A stretch of DNA of 64,000 bases from Sphaerisporangium melleum (lineage in GTDB: Bacteria > Actinomycetota > Actinomycetes > Streptosporangiales > Streptosporangiaceae), in the NCBI RefSeq assembly GCF_014646695.1, contig NZ_BMNT01000005.1, positions 1-64,000 of the forward strand. Direction: 5' to 3'. The position numbers and the translations under genes are program-made. Position 1 is the first letter of the stretch. Each line of letters begins with the position of its first letter. Under the pieces are notes generated by a model. That model saw only the letters and a list, made by a program, of their open reading frames with translations. It had not been told where the DNA came from and ran no database searches. Shown here piece by piece: positions 56,571 to 64,000 of this stretch.

Positions 56571-57259
56571 CGGCCGAGTCCGCTCCGCGAAACAGAACGA
56601 TCCTGCTGGCCGAGAGCCGCACACTTCTCCGGGTCGGCCTGCGGCAGGTCGTCCAGACCGCCGGCGACATGGTGGTGGCCGGCGAGACGGTGGACTTCGG
56701 CGGCACGGCTCGCGGCATCCGGGATCTCTCTCCCGACGTCGTGGTGATCGGCTCACTCACCGACTGCGTCACCTCGGTCGGCGCCGTGGGCAAGCTCGCC
56801 GCGAAGCCGCCGGCGTCGCCGCCCCGGTTCCTGGCCCTGGTCGACACCTGGGACCTGGAATCACTGGAGATGTCCGAACCCAACGTCGGCGGTCTGATGT
56901 TCACCAGCGCCTCCGCCGAGGAGTTGCTGGCCGCGATCCGCATGCTGTGCGCCGGGTACTCCTTCACGGCGTCGGCGGCACAGCACAGCGAGCCGCGCGC
57001 CGACCAGCCCGAGCAGTCCCGGACCCCACCGGCCGGCGAAATGACCAGCCGGGAGATCGACGTGCTGCGCCTGCTCGCCCGGGGCTACACCAATGCCGAG
57101 ATATCCAGGGAGTTGTCGCTGAGCGAGAGCACCGTCAAGTCCCATGTACAGAATGTGCTGCACAAGAAGCATCTGCGTAACCGCGCACGTGCCGTGGTCT
57201 ACGCGTACGAGACAGGGCTGACGAAGGTCGGCGAGAACCTCACCACATTGTTCCCGTGA
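56567..57259 (+). CDS. Atypical LuxR-type regulator with degenerate receiver
   Basis: 230 residues. The N-terminal domain follows a receiver in outline (TILLAESRTLLRVGLRQVVQ; SPDVVVIGSLTDC; GLMFTSASAEELLAAI), but the phospho-Asp position is Gly, the acidic pair is reduced to a single Glu, and the conserved Lys is missing. It therefore cannot be phosphorylated in the normal way. The C-terminal LuxR HTH is intact (MTSREIDVLRLLARGYTNAEIS). Such atypical regulators often control antibiotic clusters. GTG 56567 overlaps the leader ORF. Confidence 0.87.
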   Translation: MTAESAPRNRTILLAESRTLLRVGLRQVVQTAGDMVVAGETVDFGGTARGIRDLSPDVVVIGSLTDCVTSVGAVGKLAAKPPASPPRFLALVDTWDLESLEMSEPNVGGLMFTSASAEELLAAIRMLCAGYSFTASAAQHSEPRADQPEQSRTPPAGEMTSREIDVLRLLARGYTNAEISRELSLSESTVKSHVQNVLHKKHLRNRARAVVYAYETGLTKVGENLTTLFP

Positions 57260-57467
57260 GGTGTGGCCCGCCTTCCCCGGCCCGTGCACGGGACGCCGGC
57301 GACGTGCCACCGCGAAGGAGCGGCGGCACGCGCCCGTTCCGGGGTGGAGGCGGGCACGCACCGGCCGCCCACGACCGCGCGCCGGGCGCCGTGCCTCCGC
57401 CGGGCAGTCCATTCACACGCTCATTGGCACTTTCGCAAGATCCGGGCGGTTGCCACGATGGCGATCC

Positions 57468-58460
57468 ATGACTACCTCTGGCGGCGGGCCGGGACGCCGG
57501 CGCGGCATGATCGGCGCGGCGACCGCGATGTTCTGCGTCGGCACGTTGACCGGTGTCTCCCCCGCCCTGCACGAGTACCCGGTGTACGGCGGGCAGGCGG
57601 TGCGCTACGCGGCCGGCGCGGTCCTGCTGTTCGCCGTCGCCCGGGCCAGGCGGCTGCCGCCGGTGCGGCCGAACGGACGCGAGCTGCTGCTGGTCACGCT
57701 CCTCGCCCTGGTCGGGCTGGCGGCGTTCAACGTGTTCATCGTCGAGTCGACCCGGTACGCCGATCCGGCGACGGTGGGCACGATCGTGGCGACCGTGCCG
57801 ATCATCCTGGCGGTGGCCACGCCGCTCATGGACCGGCGCAGGCCGACCCCGCACGTCGTGGCGGCGGCCGTCGTGGTGGCGGTGGGAGCCGCGGTGACGA
57901 TCGGCCTGGGCGGCGCGACCTTCATCGGGGTGCTGCTGGCGCTCGGGGCGCTCGGCGGCGAGGTCGGCTTCTCCCTGCTGGCGATCCCGCTGCTGCCGAA
58001 ACTCGGCGCGATACGGGTCGCCGCGTACTCCGCGGCCATGGCCGTGCCGCTGCTGCTGGTGACCGGGTTCGTCGTCGACGGTCCCGCCATGCTCCGGGTC
58101 CCCACGCCCTCGGAGGCCGCCGCCTTGGCCTACCTCGCCGTGGTGGTGACGGCGTTCGCCTTCTTCTGCTGGTACGACGCGCTGCCCCGGCTCGGCGCCG
58201 AGCGGGCCGGCCTGTTCTCCGGGTTCCTGCCGCTCGGCACCATCGTGGCCACGCTGCTGCTGGGCACCGGCCGGCCGGGCTGGCCGGAGTTCTTCGGCGC
58301 GGGGCTGGTCATCGCGGGCCTGCTGCTCGGGCTACGTCCCACGCCGGTCGGCGCGCGCGGCGATCACACCGGCCAAGCGGAGCAGGGGCGCCGTCATGGC
58401 GGTGGTGGCCAGCGCCATGAGGACCAGAGCGACGAAAAGCCGGTCGCTCAGCAGCCCTAA
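57468..58460 (+). CDS. EamA-family (DMT) transporter
   Basis: 330 residues with ten transmembrane segments, two EamA repeats (first begins MIGAATAMFCVGTLTGVSPA, second FIGVLLALGALGGEVGFSLL). The last about 40 residues are hydrophilic and lie antisense to the end of the antiporter gene (129-bp convergent overlap), so the natural C-terminus seems extended. No ribosome-binding site is clear at ATG 57468. Possible metabolite exporter for the adjacent cluster. Confidence 0.85.
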   Translation: MTTSGGGPGRRRGMIGAATAMFCVGTLTGVSPALHEYPVYGGQAVRYAAGAVLLFAVARARRLPPVRPNGRELLLVTLLALVGLAAFNVFIVESTRYADPATVGTIVATVPIILAVATPLMDRRRPTPHVVAAAVVVAVGAAVTIGLGGATFIGVLLALGALGGEVGFSLLAIPLLPKLGAIRVAAYSAAMAVPLLLVTGFVVDGPAMLRVPTPSEAAALAYLAVVVTAFAFFCWYDALPRLGAERAGLFSGFLPLGTIVATLLLGTGRPGWPEFFGAGLVIAGLLLGLRPTPVGARGDHTGQAEQGRRHGGGGQRHEDQSDEKPVAQQP

Positions 58461-59756
58461 CGAGAGCCCGAGGTTCAGCAGCACGAGTTCGGTCAGTCCG
58501 CGGGCGTTGAGCAGTACCCCCAGCGTCCCCGAGTCCGCCCAGCTCAGCCCGGAAGAGCGGGCCATCAGCATCGGCCCTGCCAGCTTGCCGGCCAGCGCCA
58601 CGGCGGTGACGAGCAGGGTCACGCCGATCAGCGCGGCGCTGAGACCGTCGCGCCAGACGTCGGTGCGCAGTCCGGTACCGACGAAGAAGAACGGCAGTAA
58701 CAGGGCGCCGGAGAGCGCGTTGATCCGCTCGGCCTGGCGGGCGATGACCGCGGGCGGGCAGCAGAAACCGAAGATGAACGCGCCGAAGATCGCGTGAATG
58801 CCGATCGCCGAGGTCACGGCCGACGACAGCAGCAGACCCACGATCAGCGCGAGCAGGCGCGCCCCCTCGCCGTACCCCTCGATGGCGGCGAACAGGCGTG
58901 CCAGCAGGCGGCGACCCGGCCCGGCCATGAACGCGCCGTACGCGACGACGAGAACGACGGTCAGGGCGGCGCGGGCCGGGCTGTCCTGGCCCGCGACGGC
59001 CGCCATCGCGGCGATCATGCACCAGGCGACCACGTCCGCGATCGCCGCGCACAGCATGCTGAGCCGTCCGACCCGGGTCCGGGTCATGCCCTTCTCGTCC
59101 AGGATCCGGGCGAGGACGGGGAAGGCGGTGATGGAAAGAGCGGAGCCGAGGAACATCGCGAAGACGACCGGGTCCGCCCTCGGCCCGGCCCAGGCGGGAT
59201 AGAGCAGCACCGCCAGCAGCGCGCCGCCCAGGAACGGGCCCGCGATCCCCGCCTGGGCGATCGACATCGCGGTCCCGCCGTGGCCCTTGAGCGGGGTCCG
59301 GCGGCTCTCCTGGCCCACCACGAACATCAGGGCGATCAACCCGATGTCCGCGAGCCCTTGCAGAACGGGGCGGATCTCGATCGGGAACAGCCAGTCGCCG
59401 GCGGCGGGGAAGACGGCGCCCAGCACCGAGGGGCCCAGGCAGAGACCGGCGAAGATCTCGCCGACGACCGGCGGCTGTCCCACTCTCCTGGCCAGACCGC
59501 CGAACAGCCGGGCGGCCAGGATGACGACGGCGATCGCCACGAAGAGCCGGACGGTGTGGTCGGCCGGCCCCCCGGCCGCCGGACCGGCCGCGGGCGCACG
59601 CGCGGAGGACATGGCGAGCGCCACGAGCAGGCCGAGTGCGAGCAGGGCGGGCAGCACCGCGGTGAGAAGGTACGAGAGGGCGATCCTGCGGCGCCGGACA
59701 GCGGCCGCGGGCGAGGCGTGATCGCTCTCGACCGCGTCCGCCGAGAGCGGGGTCAC
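58332..59756 (-). CDS. CPA2-type cation/proton antiporter
   Basis: 474 residues with about 12-13 membrane helices (QPPVVGEIFAGLCLGPSVLG in helix 2-3; ALSITAFPVLARIL, the conserved region of CPA2; GLLLNARGL-type ending). No TrkA/KTN domain. GTG 59756 overlaps the end of the adenylating gene as GTGA, so it is co-translated with the pyrrole cassette. It may manage pH, metal ions or product export. Confidence 0.88.
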   Translation of the reverse strand: MTPLSADAVESDHASPAAAVRRRRIALSYLLTAVLPALLALGLLVALAMSSARAPAAGPAAGGPADHTVRLFVAIAVVILAARLFGGLARRVGQPPVVGEIFAGLCLGPSVLGAVFPAAGDWLFPIEIRPVLQGLADIGLIALMFVVGQESRRTPLKGHGGTAMSIAQAGIAGPFLGGALLAVLLYPAWAGPRADPVVFAMFLGSALSITAFPVLARILDEKGMTRTRVGRLSMLCAAIADVVAWCMIAAMAAVAGQDSPARAALTVVLVVAYGAFMAGPGRRLLARLFAAIEGYGEGARLLALIVGLLLSSAVTSAIGIHAIFGAFIFGFCCPPAVIARQAERINALSGALLLPFFFVGTGLRTDVWRDGLSAALIGVTLLVTAVALAGKLAGPMLMARSSGLSWADSGTLGVLLNARGLTELVLLNLGLSLGLLSDRLFVALVLMALATTAMTAPLLRLAGVIAARADRRGT

Positions 59757-61213
59757 CAGGTGCCGGCCGCGAGCCGGCGCCGGTGGACCTTGCCGTTGGG
59801 AGTGCGCGGCAGCGCGTCGACATAGTTCACCGTGTCGACGATCATGTAGCGGGGGAGCGCCGCCGCACAGTGGCGTTTGATCTCCAGCAGGTCCGGCCGC
59901 CGCTCATCGGCGGGGACGAGGTAGGCCACCAGCCGGGCGTCGATCCCGCTGCCGGTCAGCACCACCACGGCGTCGCTGATCGCGGGATGCGACTGGAGCA
60001 CCGACTCGATCTCCCCGATCTCGACCCGGTGGCCGCGCACCTTGACCTGGGCGTCGCGTCTGCCCAGGAACCGGTAGTCGCCGTCGTCCCCCAGCACCAC
60101 GCGGTCGCCGGTCGCGTACGGCCCGTCCTGCGGCGGGCGCCCCCAGTAGCCGAGCATCACCGTCGGCCCGTCCACGACCAGCTCGCCCTCCTCGCCGGGC
60201 CCGGCCACCCGCCCGTCCTCGCGGACCGCCCACACCCGGTCACCCGAGCAGGCGCGGCCGATCGGCACCGGGACGGTGCGGTCCGCAGGAAGCGAGTCCA
60301 CCTCGTAGAAGGTGCACACGTTGGTCTCGGTCGGGCCATAGAGGTTGAGGAAGCGCACGCCGGGCAGGTGCTCGCGCAGCCGGCGCAGGTGGGCCACCGG
60401 ATAGGGTTCGCCGGCGAACAGCAGGACGCGCAGGTCCGGCGGGTGCACGTCGAGCAGACCGCCGTCCCTGGCCATCAGGATCAGCGCGGACGGCACCGAG
60501 TACCACACGGTGATACGCCGCCCGGTGAGGAACTCGACGAGCAGGCGCGGAGCGTAGGCCGTCTCCTGCGGCACCAGGTGGACCGACGCCCCCGCCCGGA
60601 AGGCGACGTACAGGTCCAGCACCGACAGGTCGAAGTGGAACGGGGCGTGGTTGGCGAAGCGGTCGCCGGGACCTGCCCGCAGCTCGGCGGCGGCCCAGTC
60701 CACGAAGGCGAGCGCGTTGCGGTGGGACAGGCACACTCCCTTGGGCACGCCGGTCGAACCTGAGGTGTAGAGGATGTAGGCGAGGTCGCCGGGTGACCCG
60801 CCGGGGTCGGACGGCGGCCCGGCCGGCCGGGCGGGCGGTTCGTCGCCGGTCAGGCAGGGGACGGCCACGTCGTGACCGGCCAGCGTCAGGCGGCGGGGCT
60901 CGGTGGTGACCACGGCGGCGGGCGCGCAGTCCCTGATCAGGGCGACGGCCCGATCGGCGGGGCTGAGCGGGTCGATGGGAACGTAGGCCGCGCCGAGGCG
61001 CAGCACCGCCTGCATGGCGACGACCGCCCGGGCCGACTTGTCGAGCCAGATCGGCACCCGGTCGCCGCGCCGGACACCCGCCGCCGCGAGCGTGCCCGCC
61101 AGGCGGTCGGCCTCCGCGTCCAGCTCCCCGTAGGTGAGAGTGCGGTCGCCCGCCACGACGGCGGTCGCCTCCGGCGCGCGGCGCGCGCTGTCACGCACCA
61201 GTTCGTGCAGCAT
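59753..61213 (-). CDS. Free-standing amino-acid adenylating enzyme, PltF/RedM-like (L-prolyl-AMP ligase)
   Basis: 486 residues. NRPS A-domain motifs: YTSGSTGVPKG (A3), FHFDLSVLDLY (A4, the Asp that binds the amino group), NLYGPTETN (A5), YATGDRV (A7), RDAQVKVRGHRVEIGEIE (A8), PNGKVHRRRL (A10). No carrier domain is attached. The partner dehydrogenase, carrier protein and halogenase suggest that it loads L-proline onto the carrier as in pyoluteorin and prodigiosin pathways. The start overlaps the dehydrogenase stop (TGATG). Substrate assignment rests on context. Confidence 0.86.
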   Translation of the reverse strand: MLHELVRDSARRAPEATAVVAGDRTLTYGELDAEADRLAGTLAAAGVRRGDRVPIWLDKSARAVVAMQAVLRLGAAYVPIDPLSPADRAVALIRDCAPAAVVTTEPRRLTLAGHDVAVPCLTGDEPPARPAGPPSDPGGSPGDLAYILYTSGSTGVPKGVCLSHRNALAFVDWAAAELRAGPGDRFANHAPFHFDLSVLDLYVAFRAGASVHLVPQETAYAPRLLVEFLTGRRITVWYSVPSALILMARDGGLLDVHPPDLRVLLFAGEPYPVAHLRRLREHLPGVRFLNLYGPTETNVCTFYEVDSLPADRTVPVPIGRACSGDRVWAVREDGRVAGPGEEGELVVDGPTVMLGYWGRPPQDGPYATGDRVVLGDDGDYRFLGRRDAQVKVRGHRVEIGEIESVLQSHPAISDAVVVLTGSGIDARLVAYLVPADERRPDLLEIKRHCAAALPRYMIVDTVNYVDALPRTPNGKVHRRRLAAGTW

Positions 61214-62340
61214 CACAGCCCCAACTCCTTGGCGATCTGTTCGAGCTGGATCTCGGAGGTCCCGGAGAAGACGGTGGCCGGCAACGCGTCCCGAAGCTCG
61301 CGCTCGACGCCGCCGTCGGCGCGGACGCCCGCGCCCGCCAGGATCCGCATGGCGTCGAGCCCCGCCTCCACCGCGCCCTCGCTGATCGCGAGCTTGGCCA
61401 TGGCGACGTCGAGCACGGCCGGCTCCCCCTGGTCGAGCCGCCAGCACGCCTGCCACAGCAGCAACCGCGCCGCCTCCAGCCGCAGCCGCGCCCGGGCCAG
61501 GCGATGGGAGACCGCCTGGTTGTCGGCGATGCGGCGACCGAACTGCCGGCGGCCGACCGCGTGCGAGACGCAGCGGTCCAGCAGCCGCTGCATCCGTCCC
61601 AAGTAGGCGGCGAACAGGCAGGTGCGCTCCCAGCGCATGGACGACTGGAAGATCGCCGCGCCCTGTCCCTCCCTGCCCAGCAGCTGCGCGGCCGGGACGC
61701 GGCACTCGTCCAGTCTGATCTCGGCGGCGGGGCAGCTGTCCAGGCCCACCTTGTCGAACGGCTCGCCGACGGACAGACCCGGCGTGTCCCGGGTGACGGC
61801 GAAGGCGCTGACGCCGAGGTGGCCGAAGGCAGGCTGGGTCTTGGCGTAGACCAGGAAGACATCGGCGACCGGCGCGTTGCTCACGAAGGACTTGACCCCG
61901 CTGATCACATAGTGCTCGCCGTCCCGTACGGCCCTCGCGCTCAGCGCGGTCACATCCGACCCCGCGCCCTCCTCGGTGATGGCGTTCGCACCGATCAGCG
62001 CGCCGGAGCACAGCCCGGGGAGCAGCCGCTCACGGGCCTGCGCTCCACCGTGTTCGGCGATCGGCATCGCGCACGCGAACAGGTGCGCCATGGCGCCGAA
62101 GACCAGCCCCATGTCGGGGCACCCGCGGCCGAACGCCTCGACCGTACGCGCGGTGCCGAGGAAGTCCAGTCCGCCGCCGCCGTATTCGGCGGGAACCGAC
62201 AGGCCGGTCAGCCCGAGCCGGGCGCACCGCGCCCACTCGCCGCGGCCGAAATGGCCGGCCTCCACCGCCGGCCAGGTGCTCGTCTCTTTCCAGATCAGCT
62301 CGTATCGCCGTTGCCGGTCGTCATCCCAGGCGAAATCCAC
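61213..62340 (-). CDS. Acyl-CoA-dehydrogenase-family prolyl-S-PCP oxidase (PltE/RedW-like)
   Basis: 375 residues from GTG 62340, which gives the N-terminus (M)DFAWDDDRQ typical of PltE; TTG 62349 is the alternative. FAD-binding TEEGAGSDVTAL, the catalytic Glu in RWERTCLFAA (about 233), and GTSEIQLEQIAKELGL are present. In the PltE group the enzyme oxidises prolyl thioester on the carrier to pyrrole-2-carboxyl-S-carrier. It is the first gene of the leftward three-gene operon. Confidence 0.88.
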   Translation of the reverse strand: MDFAWDDDRQRRYELIWKETSTWPAVEAGHFGRGEWARCARLGLTGLSVPAEYGGGGLDFLGTARTVEAFGRGCPDMGLVFGAMAHLFACAMPIAEHGGAQARERLLPGLCSGALIGANAITEEGAGSDVTALSARAVRDGEHYVISGVKSFVSNAPVADVFLVYAKTQPAFGHLGVSAFAVTRDTPGLSVGEPFDKVGLDSCPAAEIRLDECRVPAAQLLGREGQGAAIFQSSMRWERTCLFAAYLGRMQRLLDRCVSHAVGRRQFGRRIADNQAVSHRLARARLRLEAARLLLWQACWRLDQGEPAVLDVAMAKLAISEGAVEAGLDAMRILAGAGVRADGGVERELRDALPATVFSGTSEIQLEQIAKELGL

Positions 62341-62409
62341 GAGCCGCAAGCCTAGGTTCGGCCGCCTCCGCTGTCCTCAGCCTTTCTGCCGCGGCCCGGC
62401 CCGGCGATC

Positions 62410-62458
62410 GGGCCGGCTCATCATTACGGTCCCCGCCGAAATGATGAGCGACCGGCCC
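62410..62458. promoter_or_regulatory. Long dyad between divergent cluster halves
   Basis: GCTCATCATT (62416-62425), 14-bp spacer, AATGATGAGC (62440-62449), extended by GGGCCGG (62410-62416) and CCGGCCC (62452-62458). Perfect 10-bp inner arms. It lies in the 254-bp spacer between the dehydrogenase and carrier-protein genes, where both promoters must be. Probable regulator site. Confidence 0.6.
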
Positions 62459-62594
62459 GTGCGGCGGGCGCCGGATGGGCCGAATTGCGGGGCCCGGCGG
62501 ACGGAAGTTCAGCATTTGGCGCGAGGACAGCCCCGCCGGGGCTTCGTAGTCTCATCCGGTGCCGCCCAGTCGCCGCCTGCCGGACGGGAGTGAG

Positions 62595-62849
62595 ATGAAC
62601 GAGTCAGCGGTCGCCGATCTCATCCGCAAATACCTGACGGAACGCATTCTCGATGCCTCGGACGTCCAGATAGAGCTGGACACGCCGTTGCTCGAGTGGG
62701 GCATTCTCAATTCGCTGACCACCACCCGCCTGGTGGGTTTCATCCGGGAGCAGTTCGGGGTGGAGATTCCGTTCGACGCCATGTTGGGCGAGAACTTCAA
62801 GGACCTGCGGAGCATCAGCAGGCTCGTCGCCGGGCTCGGCGGCGGATGA
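62595..62849 (+). CDS. Free-standing peptidyl carrier protein (PltL-like)
   Basis: 84 residues, four-helix carrier-protein pattern. The phosphopantetheine Ser is in GILNSLTTTRL (about residue 40; Asn in place of the usual Asp before Ser). GGGAG precedes ATG 62595. Encoded between the dehydrogenase and halogenase, as the tether for prolyl and pyrrolyl groups. Needs a phosphopantetheinyl transferase from elsewhere. Confidence 0.85.
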   Translation: MNESAVADLIRKYLTERILDASDVQIELDTPLLEWGILNSLTTTRLVGFIREQFGVEIPFDAMLGENFKDLRSISRLVAGLGGG

Positions 62850-62930
62850 CGGCGTACCCGCCGACCACGTACCCGTCGACCACCTGCCCGGTTCCGGGCC
62901 GGCGCACCCGTCCATGAGGGGAGATGCACG

Positions 62931-64000
62931 ATGTCCGATGCCGACTTCGACGTCGCGGTGATCGGAGGCGGTCCTGCGGGGTCCACCGTCGCCTCCTACC
63001 TGGCACAGGCCGGTCTGTCCTGTGCGGTGTTCGAGAGCTCGCTCTTCCCGCGCGAGCACGTGGGCGAGTCGCTCATCCCGGCCACGACGCCGGTGCTGTC
63101 CGACATCGGCGCGCTGGCGAAGGTCGAGGCCGCGGGATTCCCCAAGAAGTACGGGGCGGCGTGGACCTCGGCGGCCGAGTCGGCGATCCCGACCCTCGGC
63201 TTCGAGCTGTCCCACGGCTTCCGGGCCGCCGAGATCGAGTTCAACGAGCGCGACCAGGCCGGGGTGAACCAGGACTACACCTACCACGTCGACCGCGGCC
63301 AGTTCGATCTGCTGCTGCTCCAGCACGCCGAGTCCCTGGGCGCCAAGGTGTACGAGGGCGTCCGGGTGCGGCGGGTCGACTTCTCCGGGCCGCGGCCGAA
63401 GGTCGTCTTCCCGATGGGGAGCAAGGAGGTGGAGGTGACCGCCCGGATGGTGGTCGACGCCAGTGGGCGCGGCACCTTCCTCGGGCGGCAGCTCAAACTG
63501 AAGGTGGCCGACCCGGTGTTCAACCAGTACGCCGTGCACACCTGGTTCGACGGGCTCGACCGGACGGCGCTCGCGGTGAACAAGGAGCAGGCCGACTTCA
63601 TCTTCATCCACTTCCTGCCCATCACCGACACCTGGGTGTGGCAGATCCCGATCACCGACACCGTCACCAGCGTCGGCGTGGTCACCCAGAAGAAGCACTT
63701 CAGCGCCGCCGGAACCGACCGTGAGGCGTTCTTCTGGGAGTGTGTGGACAGCCGGCCGGAGCTCGGTGCGGCACTGCGCGCAAGCAAGCAGGTGCGGCCG
63801 TTCAAGCCCGAGGGCGACTACAGCTACGCCATGCGGGAGATCTGCGGCGACGGCTGGCTGATGATCGGGGACGCGGCGCGCTTCGTGGACCCGATCTTCT
63901 CCAGTGGAGTCAGCGTCGCGATGAACGGCGCCCGCATCGCCTCCTACGACATCATCGCCGCCGCGGAGAAGGGCGACTTCGGCAAGGCGTCCTTCGCCGC
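62931..64000 (+). CDS. FADH2-dependent pyrrolyl-S-PCP halogenase, PltA-like (3' end outside window)
   Basis: 356 codons before the window ends, with no stop. FAD-binding GGGPAGSTVAS (11-21), EREHVGESL-like region (FPREHVGESLIPATTP), KKYGAAW near 75 (probable catalytic Lys), and halogenase motif TWVWQIPITD (about 235). The run DWLMIGDAARFVDPIFSSGVS-type region is seen near residue 310. These match flavin halogenases that act on pyrrole bound to a carrier protein. ATG 62931 has GAGGGGAG upstream; the gene is 82 bp after the carrier-protein gene. Confidence 0.93.
   Translation, partial: MSDADFDVAVIGGGPAGSTVASYLAQAGLSCAVFESSLFPREHVGESLIPATTPVLSDIGALAKVEAAGFPKKYGAAWTSAAESAIPTLGFELSHGFRAAEIEFNERDQAGVNQDYTYHVDRGQFDLLLLQHAESLGAKVYEGVRVRRVDFSGPRPKVVFPMGSKEVEVTARMVVDASGRGTFLGRQLKLKVADPVFNQYAVHTWFDGLDRTALAVNKEQADFIFIHFLPITDTWVWQIPITDTVTSVGVVTQKKHFSAAGTDREAFFWECVDSRPELGAALRASKQVRPFKPEGDYSYAMREICGDGWLMIGDAARFVDPIFSSGVSVAMNGARIASYDIIAAAEKGDFGKASFA

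Overview
The window is high-GC actinobacterial chromosome. Genes are dense, GTG and TTG starts are common, and four-base ATGA/GTGA overlaps are frequent. The core gene order (ftsY, smc, acyP, mutM, rnc, rpmF, DUF177, coaD, rsmD, recG, DAK2-domain gene, rpmB, thiD, thiL, ddl, gpsA, plsC, cofC, hup, leuD, leuC, IclR gene, tRNA-Glu/Gln, gltX) is the usual actinomycete one. With the accessory genes it suggests a filamentous actinomycete, perhaps Streptosporangiales; this is inference, as no rRNA or species marker is present.

Layout. 1-7.3 kb: 3' part of ftsY, a TetR/alpha-beta-hydrolase pair set between smc and ftsY, smc, and a small coiled-coil protein. 7.4-16.2 kb: a leftward housekeeping run (acyP, mutM, rnc, rpmF, DUF177, coaD, rsmD, recG, DAK2/FakA-like), broken by a 549-bp structured spacer before recG. 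16.5-20.8 kb: rpmB, then an accessory operon (SnoaL-like protein, shortened YceI protein, membrane protein, multicopper oxidase) divergent from a LysR regulator. 21-30.2 kb: thiD, a CBM2-like membrane protein, thiL, a stand-alone Lrp ligand domain, a DUF3515 lipoprotein, ddl, a Cys/Met-type PLP enzyme, gpsA, plsC, cofC. 30.2-34.3 kb: two MFS exporters around a TetR regulator with clear operator-like sites. 34.3-40 kb: cold-shock-like protein, HU, a small unknown protein, leuD, leuC, an IclR regulator and a large acidic unknown. 40.1-41.1 kb: two tRNA-Glu(CTC), a broken LuxR-type regulator and tRNA-Gln(CTG). 41.3-46.5 kb: an M3 peptidase and a three-gene two-component locus. 46.7-48.9 kb: gltX and a fumarylacetoacetate-hydrolase-family gene. 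49-52.8 kb: a 1278-residue DUF4062-NACHT-HEAT protein that looks like a STAND/NLR-type defence protein.

53.2-64 kb: a His-rich ABM-domain protein, a secreted heparinase-like lyase, and the left part of a secondary-metabolite cluster. The cluster core has the four activities used by PltF/PltE/PltL/PltA-type pathways to make chlorinated pyrrole-2-carboxyl-S-carrier protein: a free-standing prolyl-type adenylating enzyme, an acyl-CoA-dehydrogenase-type oxidase, a carrier protein, and a flavin halogenase cut by the window end. An atypical LuxR regulator behind a 36-codon leader ORF, an EamA transporter and an antiporter translationally coupled to the adenylating gene lie beside it. A long dyad sits in the divergent promoter between the two halves. 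What is built on the pyrrole must be encoded beyond base 64000.
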